Source of the DNA: Massilia arenae
Lineage (GTDB): Bacteria > Pseudomonadota > Gammaproteobacteria > Burkholderiales > Burkholderiaceae_D
Direction: 5' to 3'
Length of the DNA stretch: 64,000 bases
Assembly: GCF_008014745.1 (NCBI RefSeq)
Contig: NZ_VPFD01000008.1
Coordinates: 1 to 64,000, forward strand
Under the pieces are notes generated by a model. The model worked only from the letters and a program-made list of their open reading frames with translations. It was not told where the DNA came from and did no database searches. Below are positions 27,232 to 38,293 of the stretch, piece after piece (positions within the stretch are counted from its first letter, which is position 1; each line of letters begins with the position of its first letter). The translations under genes were made by a program, and so were the position numbers.

Positions 27232-27240
27232 TGCTACAAT
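27232..27240 (+). promoter_or_regulatory. Extended -10 promoter candidate
   Basis: TG-N-TACAAT (27232-27240), an extended -10 form, 42 bp before the ATG of the small membrane protein gene. An inverted repeat in the leader (about 27248-27264) lies just downstream. No strong -35, which extended -10 promoters may lack. Confidence 0.45.
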
Positions 27241-27282
27241 GACAACAAACGGGGGCTATCCCGTTCTTCATGAGGAGCCACT

Positions 27283-27645
27283 ATGTCGCAAGAACTGGTT
27301 TTGGAACGCGGTGTCGAGGACAACAAGCACTGGGCGCGCATCCTGTACGTCATCCACGCGCTGACCTTCTTCTTTTCGCTCGGGATGCTGTCGATCGTCC
27401 CGGTGATCGTCAATTACGTCAAACGCCCGGAAACCGTGGGCACGATGGTCCACAGCCATCACACCTGGATGATCCGTTCGTTCTGGTGGTATGTAGCCTG
27501 GATGGCTGTCGGCGGCGTGCTGTTCATCACCGTCATCGGCATTCCGGTCGCCTACCTGCTGTGGTTCGTGGTCTGGGTCTGGAAAGCCTACCGCCTGGTG
27601 CGCGGCTTCCTTGACCTGAACAATAACCGGGCGATGCCGGTATAA
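27283..27645 (+). CDS. DUF4870-like membrane protein
   Basis: A 120-residue protein with three predicted membrane helices (about 18-45, 63-85 and 88-108). The sequence resembles small predicted membrane proteins of the DUF4870/COG3671 type, with a conserved HTWMIRSFWW segment between helices one and two. Function unknown. AGGAG lies before the ATG. It is followed by a terminator shared with metC. Confidence 0.8.
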   Translation: MSQELVLERGVEDNKHWARILYVIHALTFFFSLGMLSIVPVIVNYVKRPETVGTMVHSHHTWMIRSFWWYVAWMAVGGVLFITVIGIPVAYLLWFVVWVWKAYRLVRGFLDLNNNRAMPV

Positions 27646-27650
27646 AAACG

Positions 27651-27678
27651 AATGGGGCCGACAAGGCCCCATTTTCAT
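27651..27678. terminator. Bidirectional Rho-independent terminator
   Basis: A perfect 9-bp stem (27651-27659 with 27665-27673), a 5-nt loop and a T-rich tail in the plus direction; upstream A residues give U residues in the minus direction. It fills the 33-bp gap between convergent genes. Confidence 0.8.
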
Positions 27679-28842
27679 TTACAGCTGGCCGAAGGCCTGT
27701 TCCAGGTCGGCAATCAGGTCGGATGGATCTTCCAGGCCGACATTGAAACGCACCAGCACGCCGGGCTCGACCCACTTGTCGCGCAGGCTCTTGATCCGAT
27801 ACGGCATCACCAAGCTGTTCGGTCCGCCCCAGCTGTAGCCGATGCCGAACAGGGTCAAGGCATCGACCATGCGGTCGACCTGGGCCTCGTCGTAGCGCGG
27901 ATCGAACACCACCGAGAACAGGCCACCGGCACCGGTAAAATCGCGCTTCCAGAAGCCGTGGCCGGGACAATCCTCGAACGCCGGATGCAGCACCTTGCCG
28001 ACTTCGGGCCGCGCCTTGAACCAGGCGGCCAGCGTCCGCGCGCTCGCATCGTGGCGCTCGAAGCGCAGCTTCATCGTCGGCAGGCCGCGCTGCACCAGGT
28101 AGGCATCGTCCGGGCTGACGCCCATGCCCAGCCGCATATGGGCCTGGGCGATGCGGTCGTTCAGCGCCTTGTCGCGCGTGATCACGGCGCCCATCAACAG
28201 GTCCGCCCCGCCCGACTGGTACTTGGTCAGCGCATGCATGACGATGTCGACGCCGTGATCGAAGCCGCGCAGCGCCAGCCCGGCCGCCCAGGTGTTATCC
28301 AGCGCGACGATCACGCCGCGCGCATGGGCCGCCTGGCACAGGGCCGGCAGGTCCGGCACTTCCATCGACACCGATCCCGGCGCCTCGGTCCACAGCAGCC
28401 TGGTGTTCGGCTGGATCAGCTCCGCGATGCCGGCGCCGATCATCGGATCGTAGTAGCGCGCCGACACACCGAAGTCCTGGGTCAGCCAGCGTCCCAGTTC
28501 GCGGTTCGGGTTGTAGACGTTATCCGGCAGCAGGACGTCGTCGCCGCTCTTGAGCAAGGCGAAATCGACCATCGCGATCGCCGCCAGGCCGGAAGGGGTC
28601 AGCAGGCAATGCTTGCCCCCTTCGATCTCGGCCAGCTTGCCTTCGAGAGTAAAGGTGGTCGGCGTGCCGTGCAGGCCATAGGTATAGGCCTGCTTGTCGC
28701 GCCACTCGGTCGAGCGCATCGCGGCGGTGTTCGGGAATAGCACCGTCGACGCGCGGTGGATCCCGGGCGGGAAGGCATCGAAACCGCTCGGCGCGACGTA
28801 GTCGCTATGGATCAGGGTGGTCTGGATCGATTTCTCGTTCAT
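27679..28842 (-). CDS. metC: Cystathionine beta-lyase (MetC-type)
   Basis: A 387-residue PLP enzyme of the Cys/Met metabolism family, which cleaves cystathionine to homocysteine, pyruvate and ammonia. Seen: YTYGLHGTPTTFTLEGKLAE, the PLP-contact segment TPSGLAAIAM, the Asp of LDNTWAAGLAL and the PLP-lysine in MHALTKYQSGG (Lys about 210). The final LVRFNVGLEDPSDLIADLEQAF is typical. The assignment as beta-lyase, not gamma-synthase, rests on overall likeness to proteobacterial MetC. It starts 32 bp after the rimO stop and may share its transcript. Confidence 0.9.
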   Translation of the reverse strand: MNEKSIQTTLIHSDYVAPSGFDAFPPGIHRASTVLFPNTAAMRSTEWRDKQAYTYGLHGTPTTFTLEGKLAEIEGGKHCLLTPSGLAAIAMVDFALLKSGDDVLLPDNVYNPNRELGRWLTQDFGVSARYYDPMIGAGIAELIQPNTRLLWTEAPGSVSMEVPDLPALCQAAHARGVIVALDNTWAAGLALRGFDHGVDIVMHALTKYQSGGADLLMGAVITRDKALNDRIAQAHMRLGMGVSPDDAYLVQRGLPTMKLRFERHDASARTLAAWFKARPEVGKVLHPAFEDCPGHGFWKRDFTGAGGLFSVVFDPRYDEAQVDRMVDALTLFGIGYSWGGPNSLVMPYRIKSLRDKWVEPGVLVRFNVGLEDPSDLIADLEQAFGQL

Positions 28843-28874
28843 GGGACTCGCGCGCCGGGGTGGGGGTCAGTGCT

Positions 28875-30323
28875 TCAGATCGGGTTGGCCCACAGGTCGT
28901 GGGCGTCGGCGCGGGTAACAACCACGTCGGCGAACTGGCCGACCGCCAGCTTCTGCTTGCCCGGCACCAGCGGACGCTTGATGTGGACCACGCCGTCGAT
29001 TTCCGGCGCGTCCGCGGCCGAGCGGCCGATGGCTTCGCGCGGGCCGACTTCGTCGATCAGCACGCGCACGGTCTTGCCGACCTTGGCCTGCAGGCGCTTG
29101 GCCGAGATTTCCTCTTGCAGCAGCATCACGCGCGCGCGGCGTTCTTCGCGCACTTCTTCCGGCACCGGATTGGCCAACTCGTTGGCGGTCGCGCCTTCGA
29201 CCGGCGAATAGGCGAAGCAGCCCAGGCGGTCGATCTGCGCTTCCTTCAGGAAGTCCAGCAGGTATTCGAACTCGGCCTCGGTCTCGCCCGGGAAGCCGGC
29301 AATGAAAGTCGAGCGGATCGTCAGGTCCGGGTTCATCTTGCGCCAGTTGAGGATGCGCTCGAGATTCTTCTCGCCGCTGGCCGGACGCTTCATGCGCTTC
29401 AACACATCCGGGTGCGCGTGCTGCATCGGGATGTCGAGGTAAGGCAGCACGTGTCCGTCGCCCATGAACGGGATCGCGTGGTCGACGTGCGGGTAAGGAT
29501 AGACGTAGTGCAGGCGCACCCACGCATCGTACTGGCGCGCCAGCTGGCCCAGCGCTTCGACCAATTGCGTCATGTGGGTCTTGATCGGACGGCCGTTCCA
29601 GAAGCCGGTGCGGAACTTGACGTCGACGCCGTAGGCGGACGTGTCCTGCGAAATCACCAGCAGTTCCTTGACGCCGGCCTTGAACAGGTTCTCGGCCTCG
29701 ATCAGCACTTCGTCGATGCGGCGCGACACCAGGTCGCCGCGCATCGACGGGATGATGCAGAAGCTGCAGCGGTGGTTGCAGCCTTCGGAAATCTTCAGGT
29801 AGGCGTAGTGCTTGGGCGTGAGCTTGACGCCGTGGTCCGGCACCAGGTCGATGAACGGGTCGTGCGGCTTCGGCAGGTGCAGGTGCACCGATTCCATCAC
29901 CTCGGTCACGGCGTGTGGGCCGGTCACGGCCAGCACCTTCGGGTGCACCTTGGTGATGATGTCGTCGCCCGCGGCATCCTTCTTGGCGCCCAGGCAGCCG
30001 GTGACGATCACCTTGCCGTTCTCGGCCAGCGCCTCGCCGATCGCGTCGAGCGACTCCTGCACCGCGGCGTCGATGAAGCCGCAGGTGTTGACGATCACCA
30101 GGTCGGCGCCGTCATAGGACGAGGCGGTCTGATAGCCTTCGGCGCGCAGCTGGGTCAGGATCTGCTCCGAATCGACCAGCGCCTTCGGGCAGCCGAGCGA
30201 GACGAAGCCGACCTTCGGCGCAGTCAGGCCCGCGGCCGGCGTCGGAATGACGATGGCTGGGGCCTTGGCGGCGGCGGCGATGCTGCCGGAGTTGGCGGAA
30301 GGATTACGACGAAGTTCAGGCAT
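28875..30323 (-). CDS. rimO: Ribosomal protein S12 methylthiotransferase RimO
   Basis: A 482-residue radical SAM enzyme that methylthiolates an Asp of ribosomal protein S12. It has an N-terminal UPF0004 domain with [15 protein letters not shown], a radical SAM core with the 4Fe-4S motif CNHRCSFC, and a C-terminal TRAM domain ([15 protein letters not shown] and following). A short N-terminal extension (about 40 residues, Ala/Pro-rich) precedes the first domain; the ATG at 30323 is used. It begins 7 bp after the stop of the large helicase gene, so the two are likely co-transcribed. Confidence 0.96.
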   Translation of the reverse strand: MPELRRNPSANSGSIAAAAKAPAIVIPTPAAGLTAPKVGFVSLGCPKALVDSEQILTQLRAEGYQTASSYDGADLVIVNTCGFIDAAVQESLDAIGEALAENGKVIVTGCLGAKKDAAGDDIITKVHPKVLAVTGPHAVTEVMESVHLHLPKPHDPFIDLVPDHGVKLTPKHYAYLKISEGCNHRCSFCIIPSMRGDLVSRRIDEVLIEAENLFKAGVKELLVISQDTSAYGVDVKFRTGFWNGRPIKTHMTQLVEALGQLARQYDAWVRLHYVYPYPHVDHAIPFMGDGHVLPYLDIPMQHAHPDVLKRMKRPASGEKNLERILNWRKMNPDLTIRSTFIAGFPGETEAEFEYLLDFLKEAQIDRLGCFAYSPVEGATANELANPVPEEVREERRARVMLLQEEISAKRLQAKVGKTVRVLIDEVGPREAIGRSAADAPEIDGVVHIKRPLVPGKQKLAVGQFADVVVTRADAHDLWANPI

Positions 30324-30330
30324 GGGCGGA

Positions 30331-33300
30331 CTACGAATGATTTGGGCAATCCGCGATTGTACCTGAAGCAGCCTTGCGTGGCATCCCTGTCGCACCAGTG
30401 TTGCCGGCGCGCGATACGTCGGCCAGGGCCGCGAATACCAGTTCCGGCAGGATTACTTCCCATTCGTCGCAGCGCAACGCCGCCTCGAAGGCCGGATCGA
30501 CATCCTTGCGCCGCCGCTGGATCACGGCGTGCACTCCAGCCGCCACGCAATGCATCCCGTATGGCGGCGAGAAGGACTGGGCCAGCCGGCCTACGCTGCG
30601 GCCTTGCATATCGCACAACTCCCAGCGGTCGCCTGCTTGCTTCAGCCGCAGCTGCGCGCCCGCCGACAGCGCCGCGATATGCGTGTGGACGGGATCGCCC
30701 GTGCGGCAGCGGCCGGCGAAATCGAGGAACACGTCGCGCGGCGTCAGGCGCAGGTATCGCCGGCCGAGCTCGGGCGACATCACCGGCGCCGGCAGCGTAC
30801 GGCGCACCATGCCGTCCGCGCCGCCCAGCTGCGCGAGACAGGAATTGCCGACTTCCATATCCGCCAGCATCAGGGTCTGGCGTGCGCGGGTCATGGCCAC
30901 GTAGAACAGCCGGCGCACCGCATCGGCGTCCTCAGTGGCGCCGCTACGCTGCCAGCCGCCATCGAGCACCGCCACATGATCGAACTCCAGCCCCTTGGCC
31001 CGGTGCGCGGTCAGCAGCAGCAGGCCGGCCTGGCGGCGGCGGAGCTCGCGGCCCCAGTCGGCCAGCCATTCGATGAAGTGATCGCGCGGCAGTTCCGCCC
31101 CGGCGGTCTCGAGTCGGTACTGCTCGACCGCCTCGCCCAGCACGTCCCACCAGGCGCCCGCGCCCTGCGCCCTGGCCAGTGCGCCGATGGCCGCCGCCGT
31201 GGTCAGCTCGCCCTCCTGCGCGCGCAGCACGGCCAGCAATTGCCGCGTCTCGCGCAGCTGCCAGCAATAGGCGCCCTCCTCGTCCGCCATCTGTACAGGG
31301 ATGCCGTGCAGTTCGCACCAGGCGCGCACCGGCTCGAGCGATTTCCAGTCGCGTCCGATCACCGCGGCCCTGGCCCAGTTCCATCCCGGCGCCAGTGCAG
31401 CCAGGCGTCGCAGCTCTTCCATGATGGCGGCGGCCTGCACGATGTGCCCCTCACCGGTGCGCAACACCTGCACCCGTCCCTGGCCGACCGGATCGATGTC
31501 CTGCCAGGCGCCGCCCGCCGGCGCGCGCAGCCGCGCCTTGTCGACCCGGATCGGATGCTCGGCCTTCATGCGCGCGCCGGCCGGCGCGATGACCAGGTTG
31601 GCGGCATCGACGATGTGGCGGCTCGAGCGGTAGTTCTCGACCAGATAGCTGGCGCGGGCCAGGTAGTCGGTCTCGAAGGCACGGATGAATTCGACGCTGG
31701 CGCCGTCGAAGGCATAGATGTTCTGGTCGTCGTCGCCGACGGCGAACAGGGTCGGACGGCCGTCGTCCTCCGGGCGCCCGCGCCCGGCGATGGCCGAGAT
31801 CAGCGCGTACTGGTCGGGGCCGATGTCCTGGTATTCGTCGACCAGCACCCAACGGAAACCACCCAGCAAGCGGTCGCGCTGCTCGTCCGCTTCTTCCGGC
31901 GCGCTGCCGTCGCCCTGCAACAGCCCCACCGCGTCGCGCATGACCTCCTTGAACACGATGTCGTCTTTCACTGCCTGCTTGCGGAAACTGGTGCCGGTCA
32001 GGCGCATTGCGAAGGCATGACAGGTCATCACCATCACGCCGCGCGCGTCGTTCCCGATCAGCTCCTCCAGGCGGCGCCGGATCTCGACCGCGGCGTGGCG
32101 GTTGTAGGCCAGCGCCAGGATGCCGTGCGGGTTCTCGCGCCGCACTCGCACCAGATAGGCAATACGGTGCACCAGCACCCGGGTCTTGCCAGAACCGGGG
32201 CCGGCCAGCACCAGCACATTGGTCTGCTCGCGGTCATCCGCCACGATCTTCTGCTGGACCGGATTGTTCAGGCTTTCGACGATGGCGTTCCACGAGGCCG
32301 GTGTGGTCTGGCGCTCCAGCTCCTTCTGGGTCACTGGCAGCCAGATGCGCAGGAACTCGTCGCGCTCCAGCCTGAAGTAATCGAACACCAGGCGCAGCGC
32401 GTCGGCCACCGCCTCCAGGCCGCGCCGCACGTACTCGGCCATCACGTGGATCTGCACCACCTGCTCGTCGTAGTGCAGCTTGAGCGGCATGAAGTCGGCC
32501 TTCACGAAACCGCGCCGCTCGCTCGACAGCCGGATCGTCATCGCCGGCCGGAACACCGCCAGACCCTTGTTCAGGCGGATCGCTTCCTGCTCGTGCAGCC
32601 ACAACAGGGCGCGATCGAGCAGCTTGCCGGAGTCGCGCGTCTGCGACATCAGCACCACGTCTTCCTTCAGGGCCGCGTGCAGCTTGCCCAGGCTGGTCTC
32701 GGCCAGCAGGTCGGTGCCGCGCACGCCCGCCGGCAGCGCCGCCAGCAGGTGGCGCAGCGCCAGCACCGCGGCCTGGCGCCGGCGTCCCGCCAGTTCTTCC
32801 AGCCCGTTCCAGTCACGCTGGAGCGTCACCTGGATCGTCTCGGCGTCGAGCCGGCGCAGCCGGATGCTGCCGGTGCCGCCATCCTCGCTGCGCCCGTCGC
32901 CGGCCAGGCTCCCCAGCAGGCGCACGATCTTCTCGGGCAAGGCGCCTGGATGGCCGGCGTCCTTGAGCGCCTGGGTCGCCTGGCGCAGGTGCAGCACCGA
33001 CGAATCGTCGCGCCCCATATCGGGCGCCGCCTCGCGCAAGGCCTTGACCAACGCCACTTCGAGCGCGATGGCGTCATCCAGCCGCTTCTGCGAGCTGTTG
33101 ACGACGGCGGCGTGGACGAAGGCGGTCAGCAGGGTGTCGTTGCTGGCGATCCCCAGGCGCTCGAGGTCATACAACGCCGCGCGCAGCTTGTCCGAACTCA
33201 GGCCCGAGATGCCCATCAGCTCATCGGTGGAGATCCCTTGGTCGGCGTCCGCCCCGAGCATCGCCTGCACCAGCGCCAGCAGCTGCTTGCGATACTGGTC

Positions 33301-35592
33301 GAACAGATCCAGGCCGGCGAGCCTGGCGCGCGCGGCCTCGATCGAACCGACCATCAGCGAGGACGGGAACACCTGCACATGGTTTTCCTCGCGCGTGAGC
33401 AGGCCGGCCTCTTCCAGCCACGACACCGCGGTGCGCACCCGGGTGTCGTCGGTGGCCGAGTCGCGCTCGAACGCACCGTCGCTGTCCTCGGCCAAAATCT
33501 CGGCCGAGGTGGCAATCACTTCGCCGTCGTCCCCACTTTTCCCTTTCTTCTTGCGCTCGAGCGTGCGCAATGCGCGCAGCACCGACTGGATTTCCCGCTG
33601 GGTCAGGCGCGAGCGCGCCGACATGCCGAACTGGCGCTCGACGTCTGGCGGGCAGTACAGCAGCACGCAGCGCGCCTGGAGCCGGTCGCGGCCGGCCCGC
33701 CCGGCCTCCTGCAGGTAGTTCTCGAGCGAGCCGGGCATGTCGGCATGGATCACCAGCCGCACGTCGGGCTTGTCGATGCCCATCCCGAACGCATTGGTTG
33801 CGGCGATCACCTGCAGCTGGCCGGCGATGAAGCGCTGCTGGGTTGCCTTCTTGGTCTCGGACGGCAGCCCGGCGTGGAAGAAACCGGCCTTCACGCCCTT
33901 CTGTTCCAGGTACTCGGCGACCTGCTCGGTCTGTTTTCGGGAGGCGCAATAGACGATGGCGCCTCCCGGCGCGCCATCCGGCAACTCCTGGCGCAGCACC
34001 TGGTGGACACGCGCGAACTTCTCGGCCGGCGTGATGGGCAAGAAGTCGAATGCGAGATTGTCGCGCTTGGCGCCGCCGTTGAGCACCAGGAGCTCCACGC
34101 CGACCCGGTCGCGGAAATAACCGACCATGTCCTGCACCACCTCCGGCTTGGCGGTCGCGGTCAGGCAGAGGATAGGCGGCACTTCACCGTCCTGCGCCGA
34201 TTCACGGATGAAGCGCCCGACATAGCGGTAGTCAGGCCGGAAATCCTGGCCCCACTTGGAGATGCAGTGGGCCTCGTCGAGCACCCACATGCCGATCTCG
34301 CGCTGGGCCAGCACCGAACGCACCGCCTTGCTGCGCAGCTGCTCGGGCGCGATGATCAGGATGCCAACGTCGCCAAGGCGTACACGATCGAGGATCTCGG
34401 CGCGTTCCGGCAGCGACAGCAGGTCGTTGATTGCGGCGCTGGTCCCGATGCCGCGCGCTTCCAGCCCCGCGACCTGGTCGGCCATCAAGGCCACCAGTGG
34501 CGAGATGACGACTGTCAGGGCGCCGGTCTTGTCGTAGCGAGACAGCGCCGGGATCTGGTAGCACAGCGACTTGCCGGTGCCAGTCGGCAGGATGCCCAGC
34601 ACGTGGCGGCCCGCCATCGCGCTCTCGACGATGGTCTGCTGCAGCGGGCGGCCATGCTCGTCCTCCGGCTGCGGGCGGAAGGCGTCAAAGCCGAACCAGC
34701 GCTTGAGCTCCTTGCAGGCGTCGTGGCGCTCGTCGCACCAGGCGCAGGCCGGATCGCCGCAACGGGTGTCGCGCAACCGGCGCACGATCCGGCCGGCCTG
34801 CGGATACTGGCGCCGGACCCACGGCGGCATCACCGAATTGCTGCCCGAGACCGACAGCCAGGCCAGCGCATACGCCAGCGGCCAGCCCAGCGCGCGTGCG
34901 TCCCTGATGCAGGCCCGGGCCTCGGTCGCGCAACCCTGTCCCTGCAGGTAGCGCGCGATCGCCGCCGCAGCCCCCTCGTCGCCCGGGCGCGGCTGGCGCC
35001 GGATGGTCGTGAAGAAGGCGTTCAGGCCAGACACCGTCGTGTCGAGCGTGGTCAGCCAGTGCCAGGCGGCCAGCAGGTCGGGCGCGCTGCGCGCCATGTC
35101 TTGCAGCGCCAGCAACTGGTCGCGGAAGACGTCCAGCGTCAGGCGCGCATCGAGTTCCGGGTCGTTCAGCTGTCCGCGCTGCAGCTTGCCGTCCTGGTAG
35201 TGTTTGACCAGGTGGTGATAAGGATTGCGCGGGAAGGCCAGCGGGTTCAGGCACAGCGTATCGACCACCGGCAGTTGTAGCAGCTGCAGGCCGGGACTGA
35301 CGGCGCGCAGGTGGGCGCGGTCGAAACCGATGAAATTGTGGCCCAGCACGAAGGCCGCTTCACGCGCGAATTGGTCGAGCTCGCCAAGGGCGGGCAGCAG
35401 CTCGCCGCGCTGGAACACATAGGCGGCATCGGTATCGCCGCGCACGCCGGCAAAGGCGTGGATTTTCTGGTCCCTGATGCCGACTTCGAGGTCGATCGAG
35501 ACGCAGCGCGGCGCGACAGCATGGGGAACAACGGCCCGTGCCGCACCGCCGCTGCCGGCCGCATGGAGGGTGTCGATATCGTGAGAAGGCAT
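30331..35592 (-). CDS. Exonuclease-RecQ-UvrD triple-fusion helicase
   Basis: A 1753-residue protein. (1) A DnaQ-like DEDD exonuclease region, about 28-165, with SIDLE (Asp34, Glu36), LGHNFIGFD (84-91) and [12 protein letters not shown]. (2) A RecQ helicase, about 300-660, with LPTGTGKS (Walker A, 335-342), DEAH (439-442) and [12 protein letters not shown]. Four Cys (278-293) precede it. (3) A winged-helix-like region, about 700-1000. (4) A UvrD/SF1 helicase, about 1105-1610, with AGPGSGKT (1130-1137), VDEYQD (1251-1256), [14 protein letters not shown] and [13 protein letters not shown]. (5) A C-terminal part of about 140 residues without known domain. RecQ normally has about 600 residues. All motor motifs look intact. 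Role probably in DNA repair or defence; unproven. Upstream of rimO by 7 bp. Confidence 0.9.
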   Translation of the reverse strand: MPSHDIDTLHAAGSGGAARAVVPHAVAPRCVSIDLEVGIRDQKIHAFAGVRGDTDAAYVFQRGELLPALGELDQFAREAAFVLGHNFIGFDRAHLRAVSPGLQLLQLPVVDTLCLNPLAFPRNPYHHLVKHYQDGKLQRGQLNDPELDARLTLDVFRDQLLALQDMARSAPDLLAAWHWLTTLDTTVSGLNAFFTTIRRQPRPGDEGAAAAIARYLQGQGCATEARACIRDARALGWPLAYALAWLSVSGSNSVMPPWVRRQYPQAGRIVRRLRDTRCGDPACAWCDERHDACKELKRWFGFDAFRPQPEDEHGRPLQQTIVESAMAGRHVLGILPTGTGKSLCYQIPALSRYDKTGALTVVISPLVALMADQVAGLEARGIGTSAAINDLLSLPERAEILDRVRLGDVGILIIAPEQLRSKAVRSVLAQREIGMWVLDEAHCISKWGQDFRPDYRYVGRFIRESAQDGEVPPILCLTATAKPEVVQDMVGYFRDRVGVELLVLNGGAKRDNLAFDFLPITPAEKFARVHQVLRQELPDGAPGGAIVYCASRKQTEQVAEYLEQKGVKAGFFHAGLPSETKKATQQRFIAGQLQVIAATNAFGMGIDKPDVRLVIHADMPGSLENYLQEAGRAGRDRLQARCVLLYCPPDVERQFGMSARSRLTQREIQSVLRALRTLERKKKGKSGDDGEVIATSAEILAEDSDGAFERDSATDDTRVRTAVSWLEEAGLLTREENHVQVFPSSLMVGSIEAARARLAGLDLFDQYRKQLLALVQAMLGADADQGISTDELMGISGLSSDKLRAALYDLERLGIASNDTLLTAFVHAAVVNSSQKRLDDAIALEVALVKALREAAPDMGRDDSSVLHLRQATQALKDAGHPGALPEKIVRLLGSLAGDGRSEDGGTGSIRLRRLDAETIQVTLQRDWNGLEELAGRRRQAAVLALRHLLAALPAGVRGTDLLAETSLGKLHAALKEDVVLMSQTRDSGKLLDRALLWLHEQEAIRLNKGLAVFRPAMTIRLSSERRGFVKADFMPLKLHYDEQVVQIHVMAEYVRRGLEAVADALRLVFDYFRLERDEFLRIWLPVTQKELERQTTPASWNAIVESLNNPVQQKIVADDREQTNVLVLAGPGSGKTRVLVHRIAYLVRVRRENPHGILALAYNRHAAVEIRRRLEELIGNDARGVMVMTCHAFAMRLTGTSFRKQAVKDDIVFKEVMRDAVGLLQGDGSAPEEADEQRDRLLGGFRWVLVDEYQDIGPDQYALISAIAGRGRPEDDGRPTLFAVGDDDQNIYAFDGASVEFIRAFETDYLARASYLVENYRSSRHIVDAANLVIAPAGARMKAEHPIRVDKARLRAPAGGAWQDIDPVGQGRVQVLRTGEGHIVQAAAIMEELRRLAALAPGWNWARAAVIGRDWKSLEPVRAWCELHGIPVQMADEEGAYCWQLRETRQLLAVLRAQEGELTTAAAIGALARAQGAGAWWDVLGEAVEQYRLETAGAELPRDHFIEWLADWGRELRRRQAGLLLLTAHRAKGLEFDHVAVLDGGWQRSGATEDADAVRRLFYVAMTRARQTLMLADMEVGNSCLAQLGGADGMVRRTLPAPVMSPELGRRYLRLTPRDVFLDFAGRCRTGDPVHTHIAALSAGAQLRLKQAGDRWELCDMQGRSVGRLAQSFSPPYGMHCVAAGVHAVIQRRRKDVDPAFEAALRCDEWEVILPELVFAALADVSRAGNTGATGMPRKAASGTIADCPNHS

Positions 35593-35683
35593 GGGTCATC
35601 CCGAGACGGCCCGGCATGGGCCTGCCATCGAAGAGTTCGTGTGCCCCTATTCTACTTATTGTCGCTCAGAAATAGTATCGATT

Positions 35684-35704
35684 TTGCCGTTGCAGCAACG
35701 GCAA
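35684..35704. other. Perfect inverted repeat between phaR and the helicase gene
   Basis: A 9-bp stem (35684-35692 with 35696-35704) and a 3-nt loop, 15 bp past the phaR stop and 92 bp before the helicase start. No U-tract is seen on either side. It may be a weak terminator of phaR or an operator for the helicase gene. Confidence 0.45.
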
Positions 35705-35719
35705 GGACAGCAAATCTGC

Positions 35720-36283
35720 TTATTTTTTGTCCGTGGGCGGGGTCATGCCCGGGAAGGGAAACGCCCCGAACATCGCCTTGCTCTGGTTCTGCATCTGCTC
35801 CTGCATCTGCATGAACAGGTTCTTGCTCTGGTCGATGTAGTTGTTCATCATGCCCTGCATCATCGGGCCCTGGACGTTCATGAACTGGGTCCACATTTCG
35901 GGGCTGAACGGCTTGCCTTCGATGGCTCCGGCAGCGTTGCTGGTGAATTTATTCTGGATGTCGGTGAAAGCCTGGACGTTCTTTTCCAGATAGGATCCCA
36001 TCATGCCCTGCATCGCGTGGCCGTAATAACGGATGATCTGGGCCAGGACGACGCTCGAGAACATCGGCGCGCCGTTCGCTTCTTCCTCGAGGATGATTTG
36101 CAACAGAATGCTGCGGGTCAGGTCCTCGTTGCTTTTGGCATCGACCACGGTAAACTCATCGGCGTCGAGCACGAGCTGTTTGACGTCGGAAAGAGTGATG
36201 TAAGAACTGGTCTGCGTGTCGTACAGGCGACGGTTCGGGTATTTCTTGATCAGGCGTTCCGTACTTTTCTTCACACTGCTCAT
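35720..36283 (-). CDS. phaR: Polyhydroxyalkanoate synthesis repressor PhaR
   Basis: A 187-residue regulator that binds PHA granules and DNA and represses phasin and its own gene. The N-terminal DNA-binding PHB/PHA accumulation domain starts STERLIKKYPNRRLYDTQTS, then two PHB_acc-type segments (SNEDLTRSILLQIILEEE and following). The C-terminal third is Met/Gln-rich. The ATG at 36283 is used; one four codons upstream is also possible. It is downstream of phaC on the same strand, as in other betaproteobacteria. Confidence 0.95.
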   Translation of the reverse strand: MSSVKKSTERLIKKYPNRRLYDTQTSSYITLSDVKQLVLDADEFTVVDAKSNEDLTRSILLQIILEEEANGAPMFSSVVLAQIIRYYGHAMQGMMGSYLEKNVQAFTDIQNKFTSNAAGAIEGKPFSPEMWTQFMNVQGPMMQGMMNNYIDQSKNLFMQMQEQMQNQSKAMFGAFPFPGMTPPTDKK

Positions 36284-36488
36284 CTCTCGTTCCATAGGTT
36301 GCGCCGCGGCTTCGTAAGCCTCGTACTTAGAATTGTGTGCGCCGGCATGGCCGGTTCGTCTCCTGCCCATCCGCTGCCAGGGCGGCAGTAGATGGACAGC
36401 AGACACCATACCATGCAATTGACGCAGGTGCAGCAATTACCAGTTTGCCTACTACCCTAGCTTTTCTGTCAATTAAACGCACTGCCGT
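36284..36488 (-). promoter_or_regulatory. phaC-phaR intergenic region
   Basis: A 205-bp region expected to hold the phaR promoter. It contains an inverted repeat CTGCC-N5-GGCAG (36374-36378 and 36384-36388) and a cluster of TGCA/GCAATT sequences near 36414-36438. PhaR autoregulation from such a region is known in related bacteria, so these are candidate operator sequences only. Confidence 0.4.
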
Positions 36489-38243
36489 TCAGTCGCCCCG
36501 CGCCTTGACGTAGCGTCCAGGCGCCGGCTCGATCGCCACGTACTGCGCATTACCGGGCACCTCTGGCGCCGGCACGTCGGCGCCGCCGTGTTGTGCCAGG
36601 AACCTTGCCCATTCAGGCCACCAGCTCCCCTTGTGCTCAACCGCGCCATCGAACCAGGCGCCATCGTCCTTCGGGCGCGACTTGCCGCCCGCTTTGCCAC
36701 CCTTGTCATTGACCCAATAGCTGCGCTTGTTCTTCGCCGCCGGATTGATGACGCCGGCGATGTGGCCCGACGCGCCCAGCACGAACCGGTTCGCCTTCGC
36801 GTTCTTGGGGTTAAGCAGGCTCATCGAGGCATAGGCCGCCTGCCATGGCACGATATGGTCTTCCTTCGAGCCGTACATGAACACCGGCGCCTCGATCTTG
36901 CCGAGGTCGACCGGCACGCCGCACACCGTCAGCGCGCCCGGGTTCTTCAGCTTGTTTTCCAAATAGGTATTGCGCAGATACCAGCAGAACATCGGCCCCG
37001 GCAAATTGGTGCTGTCGGCATTCCAGTACAGCAGGTCGAATGCCGGCGGCTCCTTGCCCTTCAAATAGTTTTGTTGGACATAGTTCCATACCAAATCGTT
37101 TGGACGCAGGGCCGAGAACGTCGTCGCCAGGTCGCGCCCCGCCATCAGGCCGCCGCCGCCCAGGGTCTGCTCGCGCAGCGCCACCTGGGCCTCGTCGACG
37201 AACACTTCGAGCACGCCGGCATCGGAAAAGTCGAGCAAGGTGGTCAGCAGCGTCAGGCTGGCCGCCGGCTGACGGCCACGCACGGCCAGTACCGCCAGCG
37301 CAGTGGCGGCGATCGTGCCGCCGACGCAGAAGCCGAACACGTGAGCTTTCTCTTGCCCGGTGATTTCGCCCACCACCTCCAGCGCGCGGATCGCGCCAGT
37401 TTCGACGTAGTCGTCCCAGCGCAGGTTGGCCTGGCTGCGGTCAGGATTACGCCAGGACACCATGAACACGGTATTGCCCTGCTCCACCGCGTAGCGCACC
37501 AGCGAATTCTCGGGCTGCAGGTCGAGGATGTAGAACTTGTTGATGCAGGGTGGGATCATCAGCAGCGGCACGCTGTGCACGGTCGGCGTGGTCGGCGTGT
37601 ACTGGATCAGCTGGAACAGCTCGTTCTCGAACACCACCTGGCCTGGCGTATTGCCGACGTTGCGGCCGACCTCGAAGGCGGATTCGTCCGATTGCGAGAT
37701 GCGGCCCTTCTGCAGGTCGGCCAGCATGTTTGCCATGCCCTTGGTGAGACTCTCGCCCTTGGTGTCGATCATCTTCTTCTGCGCTTCCGGATTCGTCGCG
37801 AAGAAATTGGCGGGCGACATGGCGTCGACCATTTGCTGCACCGCGAAGCGGATCTTCTGGCGCTCGCGTGGACCGGCCTCGACCGCATCGGCCATGGCCA
37901 GCAGGAATTCGGAATTCAACAGGTAAGAGGCGGCCGAGAAGGCCGACAGCGGGTGCGCCGTCCATTCCGTGGCCGAGAAGCGCCTGTCATGCAACACGGG
38001 CGTCTTGCCCGATACGAAATCTTGCCAGAGCTGGGCGCCCTTCTTGAGGTAGTCGTCGCGGATCGACTCCAGCTTGCCCGGGTCGATACCGGCGCCGATA
38101 TCTTTCAGGAAGCCGGCCAGCGGGTTGGCGGATGCGGGCGGCGGGGTCATTGGCGCCATCTTCATCCAGCCATCCCAGGCCTTGGGATCGGTAAACTGGG
38201 ACAACCAGGTTGCGGCAAAAGCTTGCGGGTCAGGCATGTTCAT
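36489..38243 (-). CDS. phaC: Class I poly(3-hydroxyalkanoate) synthase PhaC
   Basis: A 584-residue enzyme of normal class I length that polymerises hydroxyacyl-CoA into PHA on granule surfaces. The N-terminal PhaC domain (about 70-240) precedes an alpha/beta-hydrolase core with the lipase-like box GFCVGG (catalytic Cys about 306), the Asp of YGSKEDHIVPW and the His of GASGHIAGVINP. The genes phaA and phaB are not next to it. The upstream 50 bp separate it from the divergent small membrane protein. Confidence 0.97.
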   Translation of the reverse strand: MNMPDPQAFAATWLSQFTDPKAWDGWMKMAPMTPPPASANPLAGFLKDIGAGIDPGKLESIRDDYLKKGAQLWQDFVSGKTPVLHDRRFSATEWTAHPLSAFSAASYLLNSEFLLAMADAVEAGPRERQKIRFAVQQMVDAMSPANFFATNPEAQKKMIDTKGESLTKGMANMLADLQKGRISQSDESAFEVGRNVGNTPGQVVFENELFQLIQYTPTTPTVHSVPLLMIPPCINKFYILDLQPENSLVRYAVEQGNTVFMVSWRNPDRSQANLRWDDYVETGAIRALEVVGEITGQEKAHVFGFCVGGTIAATALAVLAVRGRQPAASLTLLTTLLDFSDAGVLEVFVDEAQVALREQTLGGGGLMAGRDLATTFSALRPNDLVWNYVQQNYLKGKEPPAFDLLYWNADSTNLPGPMFCWYLRNTYLENKLKNPGALTVCGVPVDLGKIEAPVFMYGSKEDHIVPWQAAYASMSLLNPKNAKANRFVLGASGHIAGVINPAAKNKRSYWVNDKGGKAGGKSRPKDDGAWFDGAVEHKGSWWPEWARFLAQHGGADVPAPEVPGNAQYVAIEPAPGRYVKARGD

Positions 38244-38293
38244 GTAGGCATCCGTTGTTAGAATCTCGTCTCTTCAACCAGAAAACAAACATC

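Noticed and set aside
30529..35280. A plus-strand open frame of about 1580 codons opposite the triple-fusion helicase gene
   Set aside because: It is the mirror of a gene with intact helicase motifs; its composition is that of antisense reading and no motif is found.
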